From Asterias amurensis (Eukaryota > Echinodermata > Asteroidea > Forcipulatida > Asteriidae), in the NCBI RefSeq assembly GCF_032118995.1, contig NC_092669.1, forward strand, positions 12,882,335 to 12,946,334: DNA of 64,000 bases, given 5' to 3'. This document shows positions 1 to 11,819 of the stretch, piece after piece. Below the pieces are notes generated by a model that searched no databases, was not told where the DNA came from, and saw only the letters and a program-made list of their open reading frames with translations. The first letter of the stretch is position 1, and every line of letters begins with the position of its first letter. The position numbers were made by a program, and so were the translations under genes.

Positions 1-1196
1 GTCAATGAAAAGGAACTTTAAAAGATTCATTAGAGCTTGCAATAATCAATTTACAAACTAATCCCAAACACTACGAAAATTACATTTTTGTAGTATTTAT
101 CTTGAAAAAGCTGTGTTTGAAAATAAACAAGTTGTGTTCAAAAATTAAGTTCTCCTAATTTGAGGTGTGTGAAATAAATATATACATTACAAATGGCCGA
201 GCAGCCTGCTGGTTAAAAGGAATCAAGTTTCAATGCTTGATTCGCTGTAAGGTTCGAATCTTGTTCCAGATACTAGACCACTATTGCTTATCTGCACCTT
301 GGAGGACATTCAACAACCCTCTCGAAGTAATTATTAGTTTAGAAATGAAGATTTAATTAGTCTAATTCATGGACAGGAGCTTTTGTCTCACAATGTCTGT
401 GCAACGTTAACTCGCGGAGTAAAACAATCAGATTTGATTTTGTTCATTGTTTTTTGTAATAACTCGGAGCCACCATATCAGCGTTTCGAAAACGCCCCAA
501 GTGACAAAGTGACACAGATTGACTGGCCAGTTTCTGCCAAGTGTGGCGCTATCACGTCCCAATGGTCCCAAATTTTCCAACTGTAGTTGGGACTGGTCGT
601 CCAAATTCGAGTGTTACAGTTTGGATGGCCCAACTATAGATGGGGTCCAGAGATCGGTAAATAACTAGTCTTGATACAAGACCTTCTCGTGTTGATTACC
701 ATCTGGATGTTTTGTAGGCTATTTTTATTTGGATGTGAATCCGCGGGCAAATAGGGATGGATGGGACTCCCCATATTAAATTGAGCAAAGGTCATTAAAC
801 AGTTTGTCTTTACTGTTAGAAGCTGTGAGACTTCTAAATGTTTCGTGTATTGTTAAATTTTAGCATTCTTGGCTAAGGAAGTTTTTTATCGCGAGACCGG
901 TATGGGGTGATAGCGCCCTCTTTTGTTTTTGTTTTTGACAACACGTGAAAAAGACTAGTTTAGCCGTTCCTAACTGGAACGTTGGGGCGATTCTGAAGTT
1001 GGGCCGAAACGCAGCGGTGTAGAGGCGGCGAATTCACTACACACCCACATTCAGTCGTCTGTTTTTACCAAAATAAAAGTACTGCAAACATTTATTGTTG
1101 GTGGTCATTGTCTACGCTGAGTGGTATGTCAGCTCCTTCGTCTGGTTTTGTTTTACCACTTCACTAAGTTCTAATGTGGACTTAGTGACAAGAAAA
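1..1196. other. Upstream intergenic DNA of POFUT1
   Basis: No convincing gene is seen. Short open frames here have no recognisable domain. The stretch holds a decayed tRNA-like SINE head near 186-280 and a GCGCCCTCT word at 913-921. The promoter and 5' UTR of POFUT1 probably lie in the last few hundred bases, but I see no clear TATA box. Confidence 0.6.
186..280 (+). repeat. Decayed tRNA-derived SINE head
   Basis: A TGGCCGAG-type A box is followed about 50 bases later by a GGTTCGAATC B box, as in Leu or Ser tRNA-derived SINEs. The cloverleaf cannot be completed, so this is not a tRNA gene. Confidence 0.4.
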
Positions 1197-4100
1197 ATGG
1201 AGACGAAAGTGTGCGTCAAAAAATGCAACTTCAAGTTGGCTATGTTCTTGCACGTGCTCATATTGAATGTACTGTTCGCATGTTTTAGGAAGTCGTATGC
1301 AGAAACAAGTCATGCTTACACTTCTGAAACTAATTCAGAACATGGAATGAAATCATCAGAAGATCTTGAAGGACTTGGACCTTCTTCGGACTGCTCTGAA
1401 GATGATGACAGTTGTTTCATACGCGACGAAGAACATGAACTTGCCGAAGAAGTGCATGGCATTGCTGGAGCTGAAAGTGAAACCAAAGCCGCCGGCTACA
1501 CATGGGACAACAATGGGTACATCATGTTTTGCCCATGTATGGGTGAGTAGAATAGAATAGAGTTGGCGGGCTAACTTGCCTCTTTTCTTTATTAAAAAAA
1601 AGACATTTACCTCCATCATCAATGGCCAATGCATGGGGATGGGAAACAGTTTTAAAGGCTCACTTTGAAAACAATAATTGTGATTATGAAGGTTAACTTT
1701 CAACCCAAAAATTAATAGTGTGCCAATAATAATGTTATTTATTGTTGCAATAATTGTAATGGGAAAAGTTTCCGTATGGCGCCACCACTTTTTCATTCGA
1801 TATGATATAATATAGTATCTAATTTACCTCAATGAGATATCCCTTTTTGTAAAAATGAGTGAAAAAGTGGTGGCGCTATACGGAAAGTTATCCATTGTAA
1901 TGCTCCATACCTCCTCCCCCCTAACCCATCCCCTCCCCCTTCCGTCCTCGCTGACTGTCGTTGACCTTCGGGAGGATTGAGGGTTCGTTTATGCAACTTC
2001 ATTGTTCTACTATAATAATTATCAATCGAAACCAATACGGTAGCCATGATTTAGTTCTTGAGTACAGTTTTCACAATAATCGAGGGGGGGGGGGTATCAC
2101 TAGTTAGTGGATGACTGAAAAGATAGTAGGTCAAGTGAGCCATTTATTAAAAAAGTCCCTTCGTATGAAATCTTTCCTGTCTCGAACGTTTATTTTCTGA
2201 ACAGGTCGTTTTGGCAACCAAGCAGAGCATTATCTCGGAGCGATGGCATTTGCTAAAGCACTCAACAGAACCTTGGTCTTGCCTCCATTCCGGACTTATG
2301 TAAGTCTTCATTTATTCACATGGACACACCTATCCCTACAAATAGCGCCCTCAAGAGTTGAGAGTCCAGAGCATTGACACTTAGGGACGAAAAGACCAAG
2401 TTGTGATAATTTGACTCTCCTGTGACTGTGAGTGTAAAGAATCGGAGGGTTTCACAATTAACTCCAATCATACACAAACTTTCTTTCAATGAAGTTTTAT
2501 AGTCCTATAGTTTTTGTTATAAATCTGTACTGTGTGCTTTGATGTGCTGTGATATGTCTTCTTTTTAATATCTTTTCAATTCATGTTTTATTATTTTTTT
2601 CATGTGTATTACTATTGGTTTTAAAATGCAGTATACTCCAGGCTGTTTTTGGCATGCGCGGCATCAAAAGGTTTAATGAACTGCAGGGTCATCATTTTTA
2701 CTCTGTATTTTCTTTTTAGGCTCATGCATCATTTGGAGAGTTGTTTCAGGTCGGACCAGCTCTTGAGTTTCATCGTGTGATCCTCATGGAAGATTTCATG
2801 AAGTTTCTTGCTCCAAAATACTGGCCGCCCGGTCAGAGAGTCGGCTACGCTCACCTACCAGTCAACGATGATAGTGTAGCATGCACCATGACAAATGGTA
2901 AACGGAACATTTTAATACTCAAAAGTAACTTGACAAAATGTGAGGATTTTCAAATTAACTTCTTCTCTCAAAATATCTGCATTTATGACAGGCCTGGAAT
3001 TTCATCTTTGAGAGGGCAGGGCCATTTTCATTTTGAAACAGGGCACTCATGGACACTCTCAAAGTCTATGGGAAACTTTTGAAGGGGCACCAAGGCCAAG
3101 ACCAGGGCAACAAAGGTTGTGGCCTCTGTGACCTGCATGTAATTCCAGCAGTCGATTTCACGAAATGCTCGAGTTAGGACGAGCAACCCGTCCTAACTTA
3201 GGATGGGTTCAATGCGTCCTACGTATTTGGATACGGAACTGAACCCGTCCCAAGTGTCAGTTTTTGTATTCCTTTGAGCCAAACATTTTCTACTAACTTG
3301 AGAAAGTTGAGAAGTGGTGTTTTTGAATAGCTCATATTTTAAAGGCACAGGGGTGGATTTCACAAAGAGTTATGACTAGTCTTATCTCGAGTTAGGACCA
3401 GTTACTAGTCCTAGTCCGTACTAGTCCGTACGTTTTTGATATCTCTTGGGACTGGTCCTAAGTTAGGACCAGTCCTAACTCTTTGTGAAATCTACCCCTG
3501 GACATGTTTGGTAATGGCTCAAAAGAAATATAAGCACAAACACTTACCGGTTCTTGTTTTGATACACCAAGTGAGAATACTGGTCTTTGACAATTACGAA
3601 GCTTGTCCATGCCTTTAATAGATGATTTATTACAACCTTTGTGTTGAGTGTTAGCCCTAAAAACATGTTTATCCTCTTTTTTTTCAGGCAGTCCGTTTGG
3701 ACCTTTCTGGAACCACTTCAACGTTACTTTTGATTCATGCATAAAGTATCAACTGTATAATGTTGCTGACATCAGTAATAAACAATCACTGGAAACAACA
3801 AAAAGAATATGGGATGAAAGGTAGGTGTTAAAAGAAGTATCAGTTTTTGTTTGATGTTCTTTGGTTTTGTTGTTTTTGTCCATCACTCTCCAGGCCCGTG
3901 TTGGAGTACACCACTCATCCTGTATACTGCCCTCTAGTGACAACTTGCAATGTATAATTCCACTCATGTACTAATTAAAGCATTACTTAGACCACAAGAC
4001 CATGCTTAGACTGAAAATGACCAAAAGGGATTGTTCCTCTGGATAGTGATTTTGGTACGCTTTTGGGCAATCCTTAGGCTCCTGTTAGTTCTTTGTATTT

Positions 4101-7100
4101 TGATATGTCCATACCATTTAATAATATTTGTATACATTTCAAGTATTTTGTTGCTGTGTGTTTTTGAGGTTTTTAAACCCTGAATGAATGAATAAATAAA
4201 ATAAATAAATACAAATGAATAAATTATTATAATTATAATTATTATTCATCACCAGATTCCCACCGAAGGAGCATCCTGTTATAGCTCTCCGTGGGTCACC
4301 TGGCTCCTACCCGATGCTCGGTGGAAACCGAGCTATCCAAAAATACTTCAAATGGGAATCTAAGTTTTTTCAAGAAGCTGGAACCTACATTAAGGAGACG
4401 TTTCAAGATGAGGGGTTCGTTGGAATCCATTTACGGAATGGAATAGATTGGGTAAGATTGATTTTCTAAAACTTGCTTCATTCATTCTCAAATTCCAATG
4501 CAGTATTTTGATGATGGTAGTTTTTAGGTTGGTATTTTTCATGACTTTTACTAAACAACATCTCACCTCAACATCATTGTAACAATTTTATACATTGTCT
4601 ATTTTAATTGCTCTCTTTTTCCTGTGCAAATATTTAGTTTGGTATTTGATTGAATGGTTTTGTGACTTAATTTGTAACAATTTTATACATTGTCTATTTT
4701 AATTGCTCTCTTTTTCCTGTGCAAATATTTAGTTTGGTATTTGATTGAATGGTTTTGTGACTTAATTTGTAACAATTTTATACATTTTTTATTTTAATTG
4801 CTCTCTTTTTCCTGTGCAAATATTTAGTTTGGTATTTGATTGTATGTTTTTGTGATCAAATTTTTAAATATTTTATACATTTTCTATTTTAATTGATCTC
4901 TTTTTCCTGTGCAATTATTTAGTTTGGTATTTGATTGTATGTTTTTGTGTTTTTGTATATTTTTTCCGATGGCAATTTTTAATCAGCTTTTTGGGCTGTC
5001 CTTGGCTGAAAAACAGTTTTCTTATTACTTGTGTATTTTTTCTGTTTGCTTGACTTTAATGTCAAAATTAGTAATATAGTAAATAATAATATGTGCTTGA
5101 CCACGACATTATTGATGCTATGTACTGAACATATGGTGCTATTTTCTGTTTTTCAATATTTATAATGTCGTGAACTATAAATCTGTGTACGATTGTATAC
5201 AAAAATACATTTTATTTGTTAACCCTAATCCTAACCCCAACCCCTAACACTAGAATTTCTCATAAATTCCATTTGTTATATAGCTTTCACTTCTGATAAA
5301 TTGTGAACTATCTTTATTATAGGTAAGAGCATGTCAACACATTAATGACCACACGTTAAAACGCTTCATGGCTTCAACACAGTGTCTGGATGCAACGCCT
5401 GACGCCATAGTAACAAAGGTATCAAATAAGACGACTGTGACAGTTTTGTTTATAGTCTCACAAAAATCACTTGGTTATTTTGCCCTGGGTTTAGTTTGTC
5501 CAGAAGATCAGTTGACTTTAAAGAGAGGCTCCCAGGTCAAATTTATTTTTGTGACGCACTCATTTCCAATAGACAGAGTCCTTAGAAAAAGGAAAAAAGG
5601 TTACAAGTCTCTAACATCAACTTATAAACCACAAGGGAAACTGACTGGGTACATTTTAAATGATTTTTGGGTTGAACAAAGAAAAATTGACTAGGTTGTA
5701 TGGCTTCTGAATGGCGCCCCAGTACAAAGATACTTGCATAGGAAGACTGCTAACATAGGGACTCGTATCTGTTGGAAAAGGAGGCCATCAAAAAATCAAT
5801 TTGACCTTGAAAGACACTGGACACTATTGGTAATTTTCAAAGACCAGTTTTCTCACTTGGTGTATCTCAACATATGCATAAAATAGCAAACCTGTGAAAA
5901 TTGAGCTCAATCGGTCATTGAAGTTGTGAGATACTTAAAGTAAAGAAAAACACCCTTGTCACACGAAGTTGTGTGCTTTCAGATGCTTGATTTTGAGACC
6001 TCAAATTCTAAATCTGAGGTCTCGAAATCACATTTGTAGAAAATTACCTCTTTCTCGAAAACTATGTTACTTCAGAGGGAGCCGTTTCTCACATTGTTTT
6101 ATACTATCAACAGCTCCCCATTACTCGTTACCAAATAAGGTTTTATGCTAATAATTATTTTGAGTAATTATCAATAGTGTCCACTGCCTTGAAACACCAT
6201 AAAAATGTTTTATGATCACCTTGTGTTTTCCAGAGTATTAAGTTAATTAACTTTACAATATTTTCGATTAATTTATAGGAATTGTGTCTTCCCAGTCTCT
6301 CTCACATCGTTGAGCACACGGCAGCTGTATTCAAGCACGTCAACGCTAGACATCTTTATATAGCAACAGATAAACAACCATATATAGAGGAATTCACAAA
6401 TCTTTTACAACCAGTTGGGGTAAGTTTTAGAAAACGCTTAAAATACATATTCAACAAAATGCAGACTGGATTTTTGTGTGTTCAGATTCCATTCATTGTC
6501 TTGCACCCAATCATGTAGAGACACACCTTTTAAATATTCATTGTAAGGATAGACCTTATGAATAATCATGATTTGTATTTTTATGTTTGGACTCTGTTCT
6601 TTGACTGACACTCAACCAGGCAGAAACTGACCTTATAAATATTCATGTTCTGATTTGATATTGCGTTTGTATCTGAAACCTAACTTTGTAAGGATAGACC
6701 TAATGAATAATCATGATTTGTATAAAATTTTCTCACTCTGCTCTTTATTTGCTCCTTATCATATAGAGACAGACCTTAATATTCTGTTCCTATCTGAAAT
6801 CTAACTTTGTACCTTATGAATAATCATGATTTGTATAAATTTTATGTTCGATTTCTGTTCTTTGTTTGGTTACTAATTATGCAGAGACAGAACTTCAATA
6901 TTCATGGTCTTTTTTTTCTACTTCTGTTTCTATTTTTTCTTTTGTATCTTTTAATTGTTTGATCCGCTGTGGTCGCCTTGCAAATTAGTTTATTTATTTT
7001 AATTTGATAGGGTTAGAGGCGTCTGTCATACATTATACATATTTATTGATCTTAGGAGTCATACCTTATAAATATTCATTAGTCTTAGACGTCATACCAT

Positions 7101-7376
7101 ACATATTCATTAGTCTTAGGAGTCATACCTTATACATATTCATTAGTCTTAAGGAGTCGTACCTTATACATATTCATTAGTCTTTTCTTCCCTCCCTTTT
7201 TTTAGGTGACTGTTCATTATCTGAAACCCAACCTTGTTGAAACCGATCTGATGATTCTTGGCCAAGCAGATTATTTCATCGGGAATTGTATCTCGTCATT
7301 TACCTCCTTCGTGAAGCGAGAACGAGATGCGAACGGGAAACCTTCATCGTTTTTTGGCCAAGATTTGAACTTCTGA
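1197..7376 (+). CDS. POFUT1: GDP-fucose protein O-fucosyltransferase 1 (8 exons)
   Basis: Exons: 1197-1542, 2205-2299, 2720-2897, 3688-3820, 4256-4451, 5323-5418, 6279-6419, 7206-7376; 451 residues. All introns are GT-AG and the phases agree. The family enzyme sits in the ER lumen and transfers fucose from GDP-fucose to Ser/Thr in EGF repeats, notably of Notch. Seen motifs: CPCMGRFGNQ at the start of the catalytic domain, HLRNGIDW (family HLRxGxDW, with the GDP-fucose-binding Arg), and the C-terminal block [12 protein letters not shown] then [12 protein letters not shown]. The start is the ATG at 1197, because a hydrophobic signal-like segment follows (residues ~14-30). An acidic Ser/Glu/Asp-rich stretch of roughly 65 residues lies between it and the catalytic domain, longer than in vertebrate POFUT1 (388 aa in human). 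The protein ends QDLNF with no KDEL/RDEF-like ER signal, which is odd. Family identity is very secure; the first exon extent is less so. Confidence 0.95.
1764..1891. mobile_element. Short inverted-repeat element (MITE), copy 1 of 3
   Basis: About 128 bp in POFUT1 intron 1. The inverted ends carry TTTCCGTATGGCGCCACCAC and its complement. Near-identical copies lie at 45337-45461 and 47771-47888. Confidence 0.8.
3155..3265. repeat. Partial relative of the GAGTTAGGAC inverted repeat
   Basis: The stretch repeats GAGTTAGGACGAG-type words in both orientations, like the neighbouring element at 3348-3500, but lacks matching ends. It lies in POFUT1 intron 3. Confidence 0.45.
3348..3500. mobile_element. 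153 bp palindromic MITE with 25 bp inverted ends
   Basis: It begins CAGGGGTGGATTTCACAAAG and ends with the complement (one mismatch in 25). The interior repeats GTTAGGACCAG in both orientations, so it could fold into one long hairpin. It lies in POFUT1 intron 3 and abuts a deleted copy of the GTGGACAC family at 3500-3618. Confidence 0.8.
3500..3618. mobile_element. Internally deleted copy of the GTGGACAC MITE family
   Basis: It retains the family's end-proximal words (a GACATGTTTGGTAAT-like start, then CACCAAGTGAGAATACTGGT and TGTCCATGCC) but lacks the ~250 bp core seen in full copies such as 5809-6192. Confidence 0.5.
4578..4955. repeat. Tandem repeat, 95 bp unit, about 4 copies
   Basis: The unit starts AACAATTTTATACATTGTCT at 4581, 4676, 4771 and (diverged) 4866, giving an exact 95 bp period. 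The first three copies are nearly identical and the fourth has decayed. It lies in POFUT1 intron 5. Confidence 0.9.
5605..5765 (-). mobile_element. SINE of the GGGCTAGATAGCTC family, head lost
   Basis: The reverse strand shows the family tail (CTAGTCAATTTTTCTTTG, then AACCCAAAAATCATTT and ACCCAGTCAGTTTCCCTTG). The same tail follows tRNA-like heads at 62212 and 62555. The tRNA-like part is missing here. It lies in POFUT1 intron 6. Confidence 0.6.
5809..6192 (+). mobile_element. MITE of the GTGGACAC family, full length
   Basis: About 385 bp, starting near AAGACACTGGACACTATTGG and ending CCAATAGTGTCCACTGCCTT in imperfect inverted repeat. The interior is shared with at least ten other stretches here. 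It has no coding capacity. It lies in POFUT1 intron 6. Confidence 0.85.
6505..6905. repeat. Irregular tandem repeat, ~150 bp units
   Basis: Three diverged units share AGACCTTATGAATAATCATG, ATTTGTAT and GCAGAGACAGA words. It lies in POFUT1 intron 7, just before the shorter array at 7018-7185. Confidence 0.6.
7018..7185. repeat. Tandem repeat, ~33 bp unit, about 5 copies
   Basis: The unit is close to GTCATACCTTATACATATTC followed by ATTAGTCTTAGGA. It lies directly upstream of the acceptor of the last POFUT1 exon (exon starts 7206). Confidence 0.85.
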
Positions 7377-9199
7377 ACATCTTGTATCCTCTAGTTTTTT
7401 TTTTAACTCAAATTAGGTTTTTGAGATATGGTGGTAACTATTGGAATGCACTGTTTGGTTTGGGTGTGTACGGAAAAATTAATCCAAACCTTATACAATC
7501 ATTTTATTTTGTCCAACATAGTCAAATGTTTTTTTCTACTCAGATAAAGTTTGTGCAGCATTTCAAAACGGCAAAGAAATTTAATTAATTAATCAATCAA
7601 TTCACAGATGGGTTTAAAAGAAATATAACATAAAAGGTGCTTCATTGTTTTATTTTTTGGAAGATTAAATGAGTTCCACTTCCAAAGTCTTCCAGGAACA
7701 CACAATATACAAATAACTTGCAAAGATTTCATTCAATTCAATTTTCTGACTGCAATATAATCACTGGAGTGTTAATGCTGGGGTGGTAATTATTAATTTT
7801 TAGGTTTTCTACAATCGTTTTTGAGTCTTTTTCTCCAAAAACTTATTATTTACTTTGCAAAAAAGGCATACTACCGAAGTCTTTTACTTATAATGAGTTA
7901 ACATTTAGTTTTGTTGTCTAAACTCTGTGCTTTGCTCCTAGTGTAATTACAAAAGTCTTTTAATTTCCTGAAATAATATCTTCTTTGTATTTTTTACTTA
8001 TTTTGAATCTTTCATTTAGCAATTGAGATTCTATATAACAAATATTTTTACAAAATGTTATAGTTTTTGTATTTAATTTTGATGGTGGCTGGAATAATTG
8101 TGTAGTTTTTTGAATGGAATTTGAGTGATATGCAATTTTATAAACAGAAAAATAAACACAATATTTTTTTAATAAAATGTCTTGGTAATTAAAGCTTTAT
8201 TTTTGTCTCAAATTAATACATGTTAAGTACAGCATCTTTAGAATTAATTGATGGTCTGAAAATCCACGCTGGAATCCGTCAGGAATTTTGTTTGTATGGG
8301 GCAAGTTCAAGGAAGAAGTCTATACACATAAACAAATTAACCCACCAGTATGAAGCCTGACAGTGTACTGCAATATGCATTACCCTGCGGCCATTCAAAT
8401 ATCTTGTCTAGTTTCTCGTCCGGTGCCAACGAAGATGTTATCTCCTTAAAAAAAAACCGCATCCTTTTCTATCACTGGAATAAATAACATTCTATAAAGG
8501 TCACAACTGTAAATTAGTTTTTGTTGAACTTATATTTTAGAAACTGCTTAACCACCAAAAGGAGCTATGAAAAAAATAGTCGAAGGCTAAAACATGCTTA
8601 ACTTTGGTATATTTTAGTAGTTTTTTAGCCATCTGTGGGTGATTTAATTTACATTGCGCTCTCTCCCCTGTTCGACTTCAAGGGCATTAGTATAACAGTA
8701 AACATGCCTCAAGAAAATTACTCGGGAAAAAAACTTTAAGAAAAAGTACACCGTAAAAAAAATAAGCAATAGAACTTGCAACAAACAACTTATCTTCTTC
8801 GATGTCTGACTGAGGCGAAACTAATAATCATTTTTGATTGGTCAGTCGTCATAAGTGTACATCCATACACGTAGAGCTGTTGCAAGCTGGCGCGTCTTGC
8901 AGTGACTATAGACTTAATTTCAAGTCTGAGGTTGCGGTTATTCCTCTGCTTCAGCCACGAAACACCCCACAATCTGTGATCGTAGGCTATGACGAATGTT
9001 CATCTACAAGAGGGCGCTATTTCATACACTAATAACATTGTATTGGCTATCGGGTAGGCTAAAAGCCCCGATCGCCGACTTGAAACCAAGTCTATGCAGT
9101 GACTGAGTCCATGACATGTGCTTTCAAAATTCTGACCAAAAATGGTTGACACAAAATCGGAGCAGCTCGATGGACGTGGTTGTGTGCCGTGTGCAAAGT
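7377..9199. other. POFUT1 3' flank and intergenic DNA
   Basis: Very AT-rich. Possible polyadenylation signals AATAAA lie at 8151-8156 and 8171-8176, so the POFUT1 3' UTR may run to about 8200. No gene is seen after that. An exact AGAGGGCGC word lies at 9009-9017. Confidence 0.5.
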
Positions 9200-9354
9200 G
9201 TTTAAGATTCGCCAAGAATGTGGCTGAGGGGTTTTTCTTGTAGAATTATGAAGATTTGTCTCTTTCTGTTTGGGGAACTAACTAGAGAGGAAGACGCAGT
9301 GAGGTTTGGTGTGCCGTGAAGTCATAAACAGTATATTGGGAAGGAAGAGTGTTG
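9200..9354 (+). other. Possible 5' untranslated exon of the CSRP gene
   Basis: A strong donor (GTTG then GTAAGT at 9355) lies 2.45 kb upstream of the acceptor at 11806-11807, and 12 bases after that acceptor comes the CSRP start codon. A non-coding first exon ending at 9354 would fit. The left edge is a guess and there is no transcript evidence. Confidence 0.3.
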
Positions 9355-9611
9355 GTAAGTTATGGTTGTGTTTATTTGTATTTTCCTTATTGTTTTGATA
9401 TGTCTATCTTATCATCATGTGTTATTTGTAAACAATCTTAGGCTGTTTGTTTTCAAGATGTGATGTTTAGTAAGAACCATGGAAAGTGAACAATCTGTCT
9501 AAATTAATTGCTATTTGACAAACTTATTTTTCTCTCTCAAAATATCCTGAGTTTCCATCGTTCTTGTACAAACCAATGCTTATGGTCATTGCCACAGGTT
9601 AAAGCTTCCTT

Positions 9612-9983
9612 TAAAAGGGAAGGTACGCTATTGGCAATTGTCAAAGACCAGTGTTCTCACTTTATCTCAATATATGCATACAAAAAAAGGTGTGAAAATT
9701 TTAGCTCAATAGGTCATCAGAGTTGGGAGAAAATGACGAAAGAAAAAACACCCTTGTTGGACGAATTTGTGTGCTTTCAGAAAGGAATAAAAGACTTCTA
9801 GCTAGAAGTCTTTCATTATTTTAGTGAGAAATTACATCTATTTCAAAATTTATGCTACTTCAGAGGGAGCCGTTTCTCACAATGTTTTATACTATCAACA
9901 GCTCTCCAATGCTCGTTACCAAGTCAGTTTTGAAGTTAAAGTATTTGTTTTGAGTAATTACTAAACGTGTACCTTCCCTTTAA
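9612..9983 (+). mobile_element. MITE, variant of the GTGGACAC family with different ends
   Basis: The body matches the GTGGACAC family (GTCAAAGACCAGTGTTCTCA, AACACCCTTGTTG, CTTCAGAGGGAGCC). The ends are instead AAAGGGAAGGTACGC and ACGTGTACCTTCCCTTT, inverted to each other, with TTAA at or beside both edges. It is a related but distinct subfamily. Confidence 0.8.
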
Positions 9984-10609
9984 GTTTACGACAGATGGTA
10001 ACAGATCATAGAGCTATATAACAAGAACCAACAGATCCAGATGCTCTTATACCATTTGAGTTCTTTCTTTGAACTCAAGAACTCTTTTAAAAACCACTTA
10101 TGTCTTTTTATAATTTGTCGGCTTACTGTTTGGGAAGACATGAACCCTTTGCTCAGTAGTTGCTTACTTCCATTACTACTAAGCAAGTGACGTCATTCTA
10201 GAACGAACCGGTGTTTTTTGGTCTGACCTATACACACTACTGCCCAATTTCCTAGAGCTGCCTAGGAATATATTAAAGCTTACCGCTAAAACGCTGGTTC
10301 CACAAAAATGCCAATATGCCATAAGTGCCTCCTGTTTTGTTTGTTTGGTTGTTTAGCTTTCAGTTTGATTTTTCAATACAAGCAAGTTCTGCTCACGTTC
10401 TAGAAATTCATGTTAACTTGTCAAAGAGATACCAATTATTATAAAAACTTATTTTATAAAAAAGTTATTTTCAGAATAATCAAACTTCACTTATTAATTG
10501 AATTCCAGTTTAGGCCTAATTGTAAATTATTTGCTATAATTCACTCTTGATGGGTCTATGCGGTTTCTAATTGGTTTTCCCGATACACAATGTGGCATTT
10601 TAATTTCGC

Positions 10610-10986
10610 TTAAAGGGGCTGTATCGTCTCGATCAAAGCAGGCATGTAGCTGTGTACATGTTTACTAGGTTTCTGCACATACGCCCACCATGGAGGTAGA
10701 TTTACCTCCATGGCCCCACCCGGCCATAGAATAGAGGGAGGCGCGTATGATGTACTATAGGTGAGCGCTCATAAATTCATGCAGCAAAAGACCAGAGCCA
10801 AATTTCATTAAGCTGCTGAGCAGGAAATACTGCTTGACAAGTAAATTTGCTAAGCAAAAATTAAGTGGGGCACCAGCCTCGACAATGCAAACTTAAGGTA
10901 GTTTTGGCTGGTTACCGTTTTACTGCTTTATAGCAATACTTTTCTGTGGTGATGCCCCAACATTTGGGACTGGGCAGCCCCTTTAA
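10610..10986. mobile_element. 377 bp element bounded by TTAA (piggyBac-like MITE)
   Basis: It starts TTAAAGGGGCTG and ends CAGCCCCTTTAA, perfect 12 bp inverted ends that include TTAA. Inside is a perfect 11 bp hairpin (CCATGGAGGTA, loop GATT). TTAA at both edges is the target duplication known for piggyBac transposases. No ORF is present. Confidence 0.7.
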
Positions 10987-11038
10987 GCGTCAACCGAAAC
11001 GTCATCCTACCATCGCATCCTTGAAGTCGTATAACTAT

Positions 11039-11048
11039 CCATATTTGG
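11039..11048. promoter_or_regulatory. Perfect CArG box (possible SRF site)
   Basis: CCATATTTGG matches CC(A/T)6GG exactly. It lies 770 bp upstream of the CSRP coding start, in what may be its first intron. Vertebrate CSRP genes are known SRF targets. A 10-mer of this degeneracy occurs by chance a few times in 64 kb, so this is only suggestive. Confidence 0.3.
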
Positions 11049-11819
11049 GGGTGTAGTTCATGGTACATCGACCTTTCATGTAAGCTAATTCCCATTCACT
11101 ACAAGTACGTAGTGTCTAGCTCCCGCCTCGTTGCCATAGGCATTCAATAAGACAACTATACCGTTAGCCAGAGGATGTCCTTTGCCCATTCACCGGATAA
11201 GAATGCTTGGTATGTGTGGATCTAGATCTATAGATTCTAGGCGGTTTACAGTTTCCCGCTGTGCTGAAATATTAAACTGGCAGTTTTTATGTTAAGTTTG
11301 AGTGCGGGGGAAATATGCTGTGTTAAAAATCTATACATGAGTAGATTCAATCTGCAATCGAAATATAAACTGATCATTTGGCAAAATACATTTTAATTTT
11401 AACAACTTTAGAGGTAAAAAACGTCAATGACTTTGATAACGTATACCATCCGAAATCTGACTGGGTTTTAAAGATGCAACTATCGAAATATTATTAATTA
11501 AAAGACAATAAATTTGTTTGATATGAACTAAAAACGAAACTATTTTAAAATACCGGTTACCCGCCCTCAAGCTTCTCTTGGCGACCAAATTGCGTTTATC
11601 TTTGAAGGCACGTGATAAAGGGACACCAAAAAAGTCATTATTTTTCCTGGCGCGAAACCATAATTCTTACAAACTTTTAGACATTTGCTCATCAAGTAAC
11701 CAACATAATACAGCCTATAACTAACGAATGATCATTTTTTAATAGGACAAAATGGCTATGAGGTTAAAATGTCATCAAATTTATCATAAAGTAATTTTCT
11801 TTTTCAGAATTATTGCAAG

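Noticed and set aside
1356-1796. Minus-strand frame of 146 codons
   Set aside because: It overlaps POFUT1 exon 1 and a MITE, and has no domain.
5221-5250. Telomere-like AACCCTAATCCTAACCCC stretch
   Set aside because: Only a few irregular units; too short and impure to be an interstitial telomeric array.
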